From Pyrenula massariospora (lineage: Eukaryota > Ascomycota > Eurotiomycetes > Pyrenulales > Pyrenulaceae), in assembly GCA_021030905.1 (NCBI GenBank), contig JAGFMI010000028.1:310001-374000 (forward strand): a stretch of DNA of 64,000 nt, read 5' to 3'. Both the position numbers and the translations under genes were made by a program. Shown piece by piece: positions 34,357-45,467 of this stretch. Within the stretch, counting starts at the first letter, position 1. Every line of letters begins with the position of its first letter. The notes beneath the pieces are model-generated. The model did not search any database and was not told where the DNA came from. It worked only from the letters and a program-made list of their open reading frames with translations.

Positions 34357-34733
34357 TTCCCCGCGCGCCGCGCAGTGGTCGATCAAGTGAGGGCAGGAAC
34401 AACGCGTCACGGCGCGTGGGGCGTGTCCGAAGCTAGGTGCCAGTAATAGTGAGACTTCCGCACCTAGAGCTAGCAATAAAAATTATTATGTATATCCATC
34501 AACCAACTGTATATTATTTTTATTAATTTTATATATATAGATCAAAGATGATTAGTAGAAGATTCCGTCTGTAAAATTATAGTTTATGGATAACCTTTAA
34601 ACAGTCATGAATATAATGAATATTCTAGAGGGGAACGTCAAAGTTTTAGGTGCGGAAGTCTCACCATTCTGGCACCTAGGGGGGCTAGCTTCGGTCCTTG
34701 TCGTGCTTGATTGCCGGGCCGCGCGCCGGGGAA
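34357..34733. mobile_element. MITE-like non-autonomous DNA element with long terminal inverted repeats
   Basis: The two ends are inverted copies of each other. The outer part pairs TTCCCCGCGCGCC with GGCGCGCGGGGAA-like sequence and GATCAAG with CTTGATT. The inner arms pair GAAGCTAGGTGCCAG...GTGAGACTTCCGCACCT (about 34430-34473) with its inverse (about 34648-34691). Each inner arm itself carries an AGGTGC/GCACCT palindrome. The core is AT-rich (ATTATTTTTATTAATTTTATATATATAG) and has no reading frame. The total is about 377 bases. Arms have diverged by small indels, so it is not recent. The superfamily is undetermined because no clear target duplication was seen. Confidence 0.7.
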
Positions 34734-35339
34734 CGAGGGGAAGGAGCCCGGGCTTGGCATCCGCATTGTTGGATCCTCGACCTCAGATGTTGCGATGGAT
34801 GTGACGTTACCCGACATTCTTCTTCATTGGTCGGTAGTGAGGTTGATACCTTGGAAAAGGATGAATAGACAGGCAAGTGCCTACATTCCACCATGGCTTG
34901 TAATTCCGACTCAAATCTTATCTCTTTTTAGATCGCAGTCTCGGGTCTGCAGCCTTCATGCAAAGATCGAATAGTCCAGACAAATTGTCATATCCAGACG
35001 CTTGAAACTGCATCTATATGTCCTCAGCATGAATTTTTAAATTTCGATTCTACATCTGATCCAGTTGAACAACGACCATGGGCTCCACCTTCACACTTAG
35101 GACATAAAGCTAAGACTAAGCGGTCATCTCTAGTAGCCCAGAATCAGACCTTAACTTATACTCCAAGCTCTTATTTCACGGTGCAAAGTCTCGACATGGA
35201 TCTCTCTCATCACTTACACTGCCTAACAACATGTCTCTTTCCATATTCTTGAGTCTCTTTTCATCCCCGCTTCTAGCTGATCACACTAGTGCTACTGCGT
35301 AGGACTCGGAATTTTATTAGGTCCGAGCCAATTCTTTAT

Positions 35340-36313
35340 CTAAGTCAAAATCCAGTGTCTTCAGCTGCGGCCCTTCCGAATTGGATGTAGGCACAAATTT
35401 CTCCGCTGCGAGAGCCCTCACCGATAAGTGGATTGACGACAACTTTACATATCCTAATCACGAATTGCTCGCTGGTACTGTATCGCGAATGTTTCCGCCC
35501 ACATACAACGTATCCGATCCTAGTAATATGTCGGGATATTGGAAAGTACCCAGCAATATACCGTCCTTTGATGCGTCTAAAATGGCCGCAATTGTCAGCC
35601 AGTGATACTCTTTGCCAACGTTTTGAAACGGACGGATGTTGGCATTTGTCTACAGAGCCCTTTCAACCTCGCTGTCAACTGCAACTTCATGCATGTGTCA
35701 TAGCGCAAAACGAACGTACATCGTGTTGCTCGTTAGAACGGCGGGAAGATTCGCTCATTGCTGCTGAATGTAGTATCTTGGAGCCGTTCGGTGCTTGCAC
35801 AAGCCTAGCTCAAAGTGCCTAACATGGAATATGTAAAGAAAGTTTTACTTTTATCGGTAGAAGCTGATGACAAAAGGTTGTCGTGGGCAGTGGCAGGCGC
35901 TGCTCAGAAATTCAACCGACAATTCCAACTTGAGCTCCAATTCTCTCGGAGCGTCGATATTGCAGGCCTTGAGATTAGTGTTCAAAATACGGAAGTACAC
36001 AATCTACATGCAAATGAAGCAGATTTTGGTGGCATATGGAACAATTATCGTTCTCACGGCCGTCATTTCACATCTCTCGATCTGGATTAATCCTTCCAAG
36101 AAATCGAGCTTCATCGTGATTACTGTTCGGACATACCATTCGCGAGCAAAAAAAGTCTGTGGACAATACTTAGCCGCCTTATTCGTGGCGCTCTCTTACT
36201 CTGCATGCATAATCGTCTTATTTTTGCACATGCTACCTCAGGAACCCAGAAAGAGCTTTACAAGGGTTCTCCGTCAACAAGGGTTCTTCGTCAAATTTTT
36301 GCTACATAGGTGA
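35340..36313 (+). pseudogene. Remnants of a membrane-protein gene
   Basis: Three protein-like blocks follow one another on the plus strand in different frames. At 35345-35605 there is a segment with VGTNFSAARALTDKWIDDNF and several N-x-S/T sites. At 35830-36000 there is EADDKRLSWAVAGAAQKF. At 35980-36310 there are two hydrophobic helices (ILVAYGTIIVLTAVISHLSIW and AALFVALSYSACIIVLFL). There is no start codon or consistent splice pattern. It resembles in style, not in identifiable sequence, the two larger membrane proteins on either side. A live gene with unrecognised introns is possible. Confidence 0.35.
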
Positions 36314-38639
36314 GTCTTTCCGTGATAGTGAAGACAACTGTTTTTGCGTCGGAAATCTTCGCATCGTCTTCTCCTCATATAATATCTTACGCATCCCTGC
36401 AAGACTGAGGGCGATTGCTTATTTGCTCTCTTGTTGTCTATATACCGCGTTGCGTACATTGCAGTGATGGTTACTGCCTTCAATTTTATCATGTTGATCA
36501 GGCTGAAAGTGAAAGGTCTGTTTGGCACATGCTACGATGACAAACGATTTTGAGTGTGGACAGGAGATAGCGGCTGGTTCTTGCTTTTAGTTCGTAGTCT
36601 GTTAAGTGATAATGGTGCTTGGTGAGCGCCAAATGCTGGATATGGCTGTGCACACCTCAATGCCGATGTAAATTAAATCTCGAACCAGAGTCGAAGCCGG
36701 CAGAGTCTGGCACACCCAAAGAGAGTCAGAATCCTTTGCTGCCACTAGCGACGAGCGATAACGTACATAGCCCGCCACAAACAAGCTATCGATCACTTGA
36801 AATTGGCTTCTAATCAGTGCCACTCTCACCAAGAGAAGCCAGGCCGCCGGTCATATCTAGAGCAAGGGCTATGGGGCCCGCGTACTGGGATCCAAGCCGA
36901 GGCGTCCTTTAGCAGGCAGCTGTCACTAGCACAAGATATTCCACATTGATTTCTAAGAATGCACGTAGCCGGCGACGGCATCTTTATATTGAATCGATCG
37001 AAACCCTGCACTTGAAAGCACACCTAGCTGGTATATGGGAGCCTAGACACGTTGACTAGGCGGCACTCCAGGTGACGGAAGGCCGTCTCAAGATCAAGGA
37101 CGTAGACCCACTACTTGGGAACACGATCGAGATCTTCGGCGTTCGCGTGCAAGGCAAGTCGGCGGGCAGCCATGGTGATGGTAGAGACACAGAATGCTGT
37201 CCCTTGAGAGATTGGCCGGTCCTGTCTGGTTGCAGAGAAGGCTAGAAACTTGGAAGTATTAGACACTATTAGGGTCGCTATCTTAGAATATACCCTTGGC
37301 ACGAGCACGCTCGACTACAGATCACTGGAGCTATCTAGGGTGGTCCTGTGGCCATATACAGTCTATTCGGAGTCCAAAGTCATTCGTCAGCTATGATAGA
37401 GCGAACCAATCGTAGTCTATCATCGACTGCATCTTCAACGACCTTGCACACTTACTTCATAAACTGGTTGGGAGTTTACTCTCGTTAATAGTGGATGCCC
37501 TTGGCTTTTGGGGGTCTTCGATGGTGTAAGGTCTCTCGGCGTCCAGATCATTCACCATCAACATCGTCCATCCCGCCTCCGCGCTGAAATTCTCACGTTG
37601 AGCACAGTTGGCTCATCTTAGGTGTCTACTTCACCTATTATGAGCCGCACCGGAAACCACCATCCATACATGTAACGTACATAAAAACCAACCGCAACCG
37701 CCTCTCAACTCAAGAATCTCCAGGCTACGGGCCAGTACCCTATCTTAGATGCCAGATGGTGCCAAGCCCTTAACCTTGCTCAGGCTTGCTCCGAGACAAT
37801 TTTATCTTTCATAGTCTTTTATGATATGTTCTATTGTACCCAAAAACTTATAGCAGAATACAAGTGAGGAAATATTTCATCTAGAAGAAGGAGACTTCAA
37901 GCGAAGCTTGGGGGCACAGGACGTCGATGTTCCTATACCCGATTATTCGCGAGTAGGACTTTCCACGACTTGTGTAACCCAGCTTCAACTTCTGTTGTAA
38001 ATTAGGGTTAGCGAAGTAGGTAGGGCTAAATCTCGATGCATAAGACTGACTCCGTGTCCAGTCGGAACCTGCATTCCCAAAGTTTCCGCCCCCATCTTTA
38101 GACAACATGAAACTGAGTATTGTGCCTGTTGGGGGGCCGCTTTCCGTCCGCGCACCCACTTTGTGGCAGCCTCTCCTCTACAAGTGTCTATCTAGTTCTC
38201 TAGTCTTCATGTATGCATTGCATTGGTCTTTTACCGTATCGCACTATTGGAGTTTCATGGATCTAAAAGACATTCGGCTATGTAGTTCCACAGCCATCGT
38301 GCACATTTAACAATATAAATGTTGCCAATGCAGCCGTTTTCCGAGCTGGACAACCACTCACCACAACGAAATGATTTGAACCAGGCCAGCTTCAGCTCTA
38401 CAAGGATACTTAAGATTGTACTGTACCACAAGGGGAACTCAGCCTTGTGTGACGCTGCATCATCTTTCATTGCGCCAGTCTTAATGGAAGAGGGTCTGGG
38501 CTGTGCAACACCGCTTTCCTACCTTCTCTTCCAATACCCTCTCACTGACTTTCGTTTTCCAAGCTGCGAAGTCTCCGCTGATAGCGCGCTTCAATAGCCT
38601 TTGCTTCTAGGCCTTCGCGGCGCGAATTTGCTGTCCGTA
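36314..38639. other. Long intergenic region, no gene seen
   Basis: About 2.3 kb. Short frames only; none has protein-like composition beyond a few residues. Confidence 0.5.
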
Positions 38640-41166
38640 ATGGCGAATGTTGCACCTCATAGCGAAGAGTTATCCTTCGAATTGTCGAACACAGGATCGA
38701 GCGAAGCCTCGGAAAGGTACCAAGACGAACCATACCCAAGCAACGCTGATTGGCCGCTGAAGCAAGACCATAAAGCTATCGAAGCCGCCCATGCCTTAGC
38801 TAGACCACTCCGAAACAGTAAAACAGGCTTTTTGCTTGTGTGTTTCTACACATTCTTTGTGGTGTTCTCTTGGTCTGTGACCTGCATCTTATCTCGACGG
38901 CCCATGACTAAGGGCCATTCCACATGGGGGACGTCTTATAACTGCGCTACGTTCAATGATAGAGGACTAATCAGCGTCAGCTGCCAAGGCGATGGGGGCA
39001 ATAGTTTCGGCTTATCACTACAGCAAATCAAAGCGAACAATCGCTGGCGGCAAGCTGTACAAGGAATTGCTGCGATTATGGCGGTGCTAGCTATTCCGAT
39101 TTCTTCTGCAATCTGCGCACGAGCCGCAGTAGGATATACGCAACTCAAACGACGCAATCTTTCCTTGCGGCAAGCGCTTGCTCTTGCAGACCGTGGCTGG
39201 TGGGATCCAAGCGTACTGACACGCATGCTGTCACCTTGCGGTATAGGTAGACATGGCCGATCCAGTACCATATTTTTGTTCTTCTGCTTCTTGACATGCG
39301 TTCTCGGTAGTTCCTTCTTCTCGTCCAACGAGAATCTTTCTAACAGCGTCAGGCTCAATCCTTTGGCCGATGAGGCAAGTACTAGTAGGCCAACAAACAA
39401 TTTCGATTATCTCAACGCAATTCGGTTCGTCCGCAAGAATCTTGAGCTACGACGCCGATGTCATAGGTTTCACGCAATTGTCAGCCAGCACCCTTATCCG
39501 CGATACTATCAATTGGCTTGAAACTGGGACGTGCTTCGATCAACAACCACAAATATGGCAGGACCTGTCGATGAAATGCAAGTGGTTTCCCGATACTTGG
39601 TACGAATGGTGCTATCCTGAGAGCTCCGAAACGGTCTATTTTGTTCCACTACCTGGGGATAAGTACTGGGTGTCAAATCTCGCGAACACTGTTGCTACTG
39701 GCCTCGTTACAGGGCACAGTCTTCGTTTAAATTCCTCTCTCCATTGTAACAACGTCACAGCTAGTTCATATCCAGCGACATGTGACGGGCCAGGATCATT
39801 CCAGACGCTCACTTCAACAGGTATTCTGGATTCTTCTGGGAATAGAAATGGCACATACGAATTTCGCGTTTGTGTATCTGACGGGCCCGTCCGCATGCCA
39901 TGGAAGCTTACAAGAGATCGTCAAGACATAGCCGAAAAAGCCTATGTGCAGTTCAACGCAGACGCAGTAAAATACATGACGAGCGGAATCGCCACCAATT
40001 CTCTCACAATAGAATGTTCTAGCAACACAACTGCTGGCTATTTTGTACTTCCCAATGCCGTTGGCCAGCCAGTTGCTGGTCCTTTGCAATCAACGTTCAA
40101 TATCTCAACAACGCCAGAGCATACGGCGCATCCCGCCACGGCTGATTCGGACTCAGTGCTTGAGTAAGTATTGTCGAAATTTCTTACCCCGAGTACAATT
40201 TTAATTCCTTGATGGACCCATGTCCAAATACTGACAAACCTGTTCAGTGAGCCTACCACGGTCCCTAATAATACTTCGCCAGATCCCATACACGGACCGT
40301 TAACAACCTCTTTCTTGTCCCTTTTCGGTCCCACGAGCTTCTTTGGCAACCGTGCAAATAGCACCTTTTCGAACACTACCTCTGACTCTACCTCTGTTTC
40401 TATACAGAATTGCACTGACCCAGTGCCGCTAGCTAACCTTCTCTGGAACATCAAGGGTGGCGCTTACGCCCTTCCCAGCTGCGGTTCTACCGATCCTGCT
40501 CACTACTTCCAAAACCTGACCACCTTCCTCAATATCCTTTTCGACTTTCCACTGAGCAGCAGATTCGCAGCCAACGGCTATCACACCGGGACCTTCAAAG
40601 ACGCTCTCACCGCGTCGCTCTTCTACGCGAATCGAGCAACTCTTTCGCGGGCAGCTTCAACACCCAATTGGCGCCGCGCGATCATCACCGACGACGGCAT
40701 ACCTGTCAAAATCTTCACCGTGTCTAGTTGGGCTATCGTGGCTATCTCCTTAATCCTTGCGCTACACCTTCTCGGTCTCTGGTGCCTCGCTATATTTTCC
40801 ATCGCCGAGCCAACGTGGACCCCTAAATTAGACAGCTGGGCCCTGCTCCGCATGGGTGCCGCCCTCGCAAGGGATCGTGACATCGACATTCCGCTTCTTG
40901 CAGACATCAGCGCAGAAGAAGCGGACATTTTAGATCAGACGGATGGGTGGGTGGGAGAACCACTCGCTGAGGACCAGCTCGAGGGGGTGAAGACAAGTAC
41001 CGCGCGGGATAACGATGGAGTAGCGCAAGAGCCGCCCAGGATAGTGGTGGGCGGGTCGAAGCTGTTGAGTAACGAGACTAAATATGCGGCATTCGGTGCG
41101 GGATCGGTGATTCAAGGATCCGAAAACAGGAGAAGAACCATCCGCGGGACTCTCCGATGGGGGTAG
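38640..41166 (+). CDS. Multi-exon fungal membrane protein with large glycosylated loop
   Basis: Three exons, 38640-39306, 39386-40163 and 40248-41166, with introns of 79 and 84 bases and consistent phases, giving 787 residues. The N terminus is acidic and cytosolic. There are helices at about 75-95 (FLLVCFYTFFVVFSWSVTCIL), 145-170 (IAAIMAVLAIPISSAICARAA) and 215-230 (across the first intron). Then comes a region of about 400 residues rich in cysteines and N-x-S/T sites (CKWFPDTWYEWCYPE, LHCNNVTASSYPATCDG). A final helix (IVAISLILALHLLGLWCLAIF) precedes WTPKLDSWALLRMGAAL and a charged cytosolic tail. This architecture is common in Pezizomycotina genomes, but the function is unknown. The translation is clean with no in-frame stops. 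Confidence 0.85.
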
Positions 41167-41915
41167 CAGAAGCTCTTTTCGAGGGGGCACAGCGAGGCCG
41201 AGAGGATACACGACTAGACGAATCATGGAAGGGGAAAATACCATGTACGTCTGCGAGAGTGAGCTGCTACTCTCATACATGAAGGGTCGAAATTGATGTT
41301 CTTTCTCATAGCAAGGCCGTTGCCATCGACTGCTTGGATCAGGACATGGCGTCCTTCCTAGCATCTACTGATTGACGCTGTATCAGCCATTGTCAATTTA
41401 CATTGTTCCCACCTTACGCATATGCTCCATCCCTCTATCATTTCAACCTCGCAACTACATTCATCAATCGCCTCGCTTCAATTCTTGATCTTCAGAGCAC
41501 CAGAGGGTTATGATCTCTGCATCTTGTCGACCGCAACGGCAAACGAGCCTCGAGCAGGATACATGAACCTCATCAAATAGCTTCCGCCGCCGTTATCTTC
41601 TGAAGACATGGGACATGGAAGGCTTGGAGACGGGTCGGTGCACTTCAAGGATATAGTAGTAGGGCTAGAGTCTGCAAAAGTTTGTTCGATTGGCACTGGC
41701 TTTAGATCAGCTTGGTCTGACTTCGCTGGTGCAGTTCAGAGTCTTCCTACGTCAGTGTGGTGTATCAGCGGGATAGTGTGCTTGCTTAGCTAGCTCTACA
41801 GGTTGTTTACCTACATCGAAGGCCGTCCACCTCAAGAAATGATCAGAAAAATCAATCAATCTTCTGGACCTTTCATAACAGTGTATCTTCAGACGCTTCT
41901 TTTCCCAAACCCAGA
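41167..41915. other. Intergenic, no gene seen
   Basis: About 750 bases between convergent genes. Short frames near 41508-41793 are not convincing. Confidence 0.5.
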
Positions 41916-42635
41916 TCAAACAGCCAACGGATTACTCGTTACAACCCAAGTCTCCGGATCCCTCGTCGCATCTCGCTCCCAAGCCCACCATCGATGTGTG
42001 CACGTGCGCTCCAACCCCATCCTCCTCTCCGACATGCACCTCGGGCAGTGGTAAGCGAGTATGACGATCGTCTCAATAGGCGGTAGTATCTCCAAAAGCC
42101 ACCGGTCCCACACCTTCACGAAGTCCCCTCCATACGTGTCATACGGAACTCGCACGTGCAGCGTTAGAACTTTCAGACGAACCATCGCTCCTAGGTTTAA
42201 GCCCAAAATTGCGTTCGTCCCAACGGCCGTGCGATATGCGTCAGAGTAAACGTAAGGTCGAGGTGGGTAAATTGGGTGCTTTAATTTCCAAGGGTTTTGG
42301 TCCGCAAATGCCAAGTCGACGTCAAGAAAGGGTCGAGCTTCGACGTTGACGAAGTTAGATATTGCCCAGACAGCCTTCTTCTTACGATGGCTTCGTTGAA
42401 AATGGTGGAGCTCGAAGGTGTTGTTTTCCCAGTAGATGTGGAGCGCTTCGGAGCGAACCAAGCGGTTGGACAGTAGCAGACTGGGGAGCCTGTAGCCGGA
42501 ACTCCAACCCCAGGTCGGGAAGACATTGTCTGGGAAGATGAGGGCAGCGCGGTAGACTTTTAGGCGGAGTTCAAGGGGCAGATCGAGAAAGCAGGCCCGC
42601 TTTGCAGGATCGCGTGGGATCATAGGGGTCTCCAT
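41916..42635 (-). CDS. F-box/2EXR-like domain protein
   Basis: The start METPMIP at 42635 is preferred because the longer frame (from 42704) would overlap the stop codon of the upstream gene. This gives about 239 residues. Residues about 14-75 fit the short N-terminal domain of fungal F-box-like/2EXR proteins: ACFLDLPLELRLKVYRAAL, then LLLSNRLVRSEALHIYWENNTFEL. The remainder contains a LKVLTLHVRV strand and a CPRC pair near the C terminus. Such proteins are numerous in filamentous fungi. Some act as ubiquitin-ligase adaptors, but most are untested. Confidence 0.72.
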   Translation of the reverse strand: METPMIPRDPAKRACFLDLPLELRLKVYRAALIFPDNVFPTWGWSSGYRLPSLLLSNRLVRSEALHIYWENNTFELHHFQRSHRKKKAVWAISNFVNVEARPFLDVDLAFADQNPWKLKHPIYPPRPYVYSDAYRTAVGTNAILGLNLGAMVRLKVLTLHVRVPYDTYGGDFVKVWDRWLLEILPPIETIVILAYHCPRCMSERRMGLERTCTHRWWAWERDATRDPETWVVTSNPLAV

Positions 42636-42700
42636 GTGTATAGGAGACGCTGATCGGTGGTTGGTCTCAAAAATTTTGATTGGTCGATGGATGTGGAATA

Positions 42701-43234
42701 TCAAAGTTTCACGTATCCGGGGAGCGCAAATTTGGAATCAACACTCGATTGTGTAGTATCGCCTGCCTCAGTGATGTCGCTTCCCTTCTTTCGTTTCTGA
42801 CTCTTCGGAGGCCGTCCGGGCCTCTTTCTCTCCTCAACGTAGTATTCTAGTATGCGTGGATCCTGCGCCGGATTGAACCCCCTCTCGCGCGCTTTCTTTT
42901 TCAGCGAGCTCTGTGCGCGCACCTTCATGCCCGTTCGCTCGCGGATGTATTGAGTTTTGAAGCCTTCGGCCATGAGAGTCAAAGCTTGGATGCGCTGTGC
43001 ATGAGAGTATCGAATGCTGCGGTCACAGTCGTCGAAACCTTTCGGAACGGTGTAAGTAGTGGGGGCTTTATGGTTCTGTTTTTGGCTATCCGGTGGATTG
43101 ACGGTAGTTGGTGGGGGAGGTTGAGGGGTCCGCGGTGAGGCAGACACATCAGTGGTGGGTGGTGAGTCATTGTGAAGGGGATGGGTGGCTGTGGGCTTGT
43201 GGAGGGCCGTTGACAGTGGTTCGGAAACGCTCAT
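42701..43234 (-). CDS. Solo helix-turn-helix protein with AT-hook-like tail
   Basis: A 177-residue frame without introns. A proline- and threonine-rich N terminus (1-60) precedes a helix-turn-helix (about 74-120; RYSHAQRIQALTLMAEGFK, then IRERTGMKVRAQSSLKKKA). This is followed by RERGFNPAQDPRILEYYVEE and a basic RKRPGRPPKSQKRKK patch. The HTH, the GFxPxxxPRIL motif and the RPGRP motif in that order are how the DNA-binding part of fungal Tc1/mariner-like transposases begins, but here no DDE catalytic domain follows. It may be a domesticated DNA-binding domain, a truncated transposase or an independent transcription factor. Confidence 0.65.
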   Translation of the reverse strand: MSVSEPLSTALHKPTATHPLHNDSPPTTDVSASPRTPQPPPPTTVNPPDSQKQNHKAPTTYTVPKGFDDCDRSIRYSHAQRIQALTLMAEGFKTQYIRERTGMKVRAQSSLKKKARERGFNPAQDPRILEYYVEERKRPGRPPKSQKRKKGSDITEAGDTTQSSVDSKFALPGYVKL

Positions 43235-44201
43235 GGTTTATCCGCAGAACTTGTGAGTGACGGGAGAGTATCCAGGCCAGTTGGCGGCGAATCGATGTTG
43301 ACTTGATGATGAGTGGTACGGGCGCGATGCTGGACTGTTTTATAAAACCTGTGTTTTCTAACGTTGAGATTTCTTTGGCAAATACGGGAGGCATGGGAAG
43401 ATCAGAGATGTTGTGGTTGTGCTCCTGCTGCTCTGGGCCAAGACTGCGCCGCCTCGGGTGAAAGCCACTGCGACAAGCCCGCTGGTGCCAAGCCTTGCAG
43501 TCACGCTCCCCTGGCACGCATCGCTTCGGAGTTGAGATTATACGTTGCACATAATCAAATTGGAGCGTGGCAATCTTGCTCAACTTTACTGTAACACATC
43601 GCATAGCATCAGAGAACTGTGAACTAAGATTTGTATGCGATGCCGTACAAGGTGACGTACGAATGCGATGAAGTTCAAACACTGTCCGTGGGCTGTGTTG
43701 TGAAGGGCAGGTACCCAGAACGCTGGGAAATATTATGGGTGGCCCCAACTAATATTTCCGACGTGCCTACGAAGCACATATCTGGAACTCTCAGCGCAAG
43801 TTAAACTCGCTCAGTCGAAGGACAAATTTCTCAGTCCTGCAGCGTGACCGCCAACGTGTACAAATTACATCTGCCACCTTACGATGCTAAACCGTGCGAC
43901 ATCATTGTACCTACAACACAGATCAAAATGGGATGTTCTCACTGCTACTAGCATGCAACATGGATTCAAAAGAGTGACGGCAGGAAGGGTATCATCATAG
44001 AAAATACGCTATGACGTATTTCCATTTTGTCGGGCCGTGCTTTTCTCGGGTCCTCCTATTCTCGGGCCCTACTCTCCTCGGGCCCGTCATTACATGGATG
44101 GGCCTGGTGTCCTTGTACAAATAATCGCTAAGGTCCACAGAGAAGCGCGGATGCTAATTGGAAGTCTTCGCTCTGGTCGATAACATCAATCACTACGCAC
44201 A
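43235..44201. other. Divergent intergenic region
   Basis: About 970 bases between the HTH gene and the FAD monooxygenase. It contains the four-copy phased repeat described separately and otherwise no coding signal. Confidence 0.5.
44030..44093 (+). promoter_or_regulatory. Four 16-bp phased TCGGG[C/T]C repeats
   Basis: TCGGGCC or TCGGGTCC starts at 44030, 44046, 44062 and 44078, exactly 16 bases apart, while the spacer bases between them vary. The array ends about 108 bases before the monooxygenase ATG. The CGGGCC core resembles half-sites of fungal Zn2Cys6 regulators, so a multi-site operator is a reasonable reading. Confidence 0.6.
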
Positions 44202-45467
44202 ATGCCATGCGAAAGAGTCCTTATATGTGGGGCAGGAGTAGCAGGTTCGATACTAGCCTTTTGGCTCGCGAAACGTGACTTCAATGTGCTCGTCGTCGAA
44301 CGATCGAGAGCCGAACAGAAAGCTGGACAAGGAATCGAAATCGAAGAACCAGCATTGAAAGTCGTGAAGTCAATGGGTATCCTGGATGAGCTCAATGAGA
44401 AGAAAACTGGGGAATTGGGATTCGATCTTGTCGACCAACAATCGAATCTGTATGGCATTTTTGAGGTCGGCGGCATTAGTCCTACAGGTGCCCTCGAACT
44501 TATGCGAGGTGACCTGACTGAGGTTCTCTACAAATCCGCCAACAAATTCGCCAATGTCACCTACCAGTTTGAGACCACAATTCAGACCCTAAGACAAACA
44601 CAAGACAAAGTCATCGTCGACCTTGAGAACAGAAACGACAGAACCATAAAGACCGAGGAATTTGATTTTGTAGTAGGCGCCGACGGGGTAAAATCCCGCA
44701 CGAGACAACTCATCATGGGCTCGCCTGAGGAGCTTAATTTTTTCAAGTCTGTCGGCGCATTTGTTGCTTATTTCTCAATCCCCAAAGAGGATCAAGATTG
44801 GCCCAATTCCCGACTATGCCATTTTACAGACCGGCGAATTCTATGGATGCGGCCAGTAGGAAAGGAATCAAAGGAAACATCAGTGTACCTTATCCACGTT
44901 CGTAACGACGTTCCCACCCTACGTCGGGCAAATGCTGCTGGCGACAGGCAGAAGCAAAAGGAAGGCTTTGCTGAACTGTATAGTGGCCTAGGCTGGGAGA
45001 CACCACGGGTCATCGAGCAGATGATGAAAGCCGAGAACTTTTATTCGGATGAGCTTGTCCAAGTCAAGCTTCACAAGTGGTCTCAGCAACGAGTCGTGCT
45101 ACTTGGTGATGCAGCTTGGGCCCCGTCTCCGTTTACTGGCGAAGGAAATCAGTTGGCGATCATAGGTGCGTGGGTATTGGCTCAAGAATTGTCCAGAAAC
45201 CGAAGTCCAGTGGCATTTGAGATGTATGAGAAAAGACTGCGCTCATATGTGGAGAATGCTCAGAGCATACCACTTGGTGGCTACGCACCTTATATATTCT
45301 GCCCGCAAACTACTTGGGGCATCTGGCTACTTCGGACAATTCTCCGTCTTGTCTCATGGACAGTCCGTTTCATTTCGTGGACGAACCTGACGAAGCTGTT
45401 GCCAGATCAGCAGCATGATGATTTCGATTTGGAGATTGAGGAGGTTGAAGCAAAGGTGGCACGGTGA
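44202..45467 (+). CDS. FAD-dependent monooxygenase (PHBH-type)
   Basis: A 421-residue frame without introns. The N-terminal dinucleotide-binding GAGVAGS (residues 10-16) is followed by the acidic end of the second strand (VVERS). The mid motif is VVGADGVKSRTR (about 160) and the flavin-ribityl motif is LLGDAAWAPSPFTGEGNQLAI (about 300). All three cofactor motifs of class A flavoprotein hydroxylases are intact. The segment near residue 380-400 is hydrophobic (GIWLLRTILRLVSWTVRF) and could tether the enzyme to a membrane. These enzymes hydroxylate or epoxidise small molecules using NAD(P)H and oxygen. The substrate is unknown, and no adjacent backbone synthase was seen. Confidence 0.9.
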   Translation: MPCERVLICGAGVAGSILAFWLAKRDFNVLVVERSRAEQKAGQGIEIEEPALKVVKSMGILDELNEKKTGELGFDLVDQQSNLYGIFEVGGISPTGALELMRGDLTEVLYKSANKFANVTYQFETTIQTLRQTQDKVIVDLENRNDRTIKTEEFDFVVGADGVKSRTRQLIMGSPEELNFFKSVGAFVAYFSIPKEDQDWPNSRLCHFTDRRILWMRPVGKESKETSVYLIHVRNDVPTLRRANAAGDRQKQKEGFAELYSGLGWETPRVIEQMMKAENFYSDELVQVKLHKWSQQRVVLLGDAAWAPSPFTGEGNQLAIIGAWVLAQELSRNRSPVAFEMYEKRLRSYVENAQSIPLGGYAPYIFCPQTTWGIWLLRTILRLVSWTVRFISWTNLTKLLPDQQHDDFDLEIEEVEAKVAR

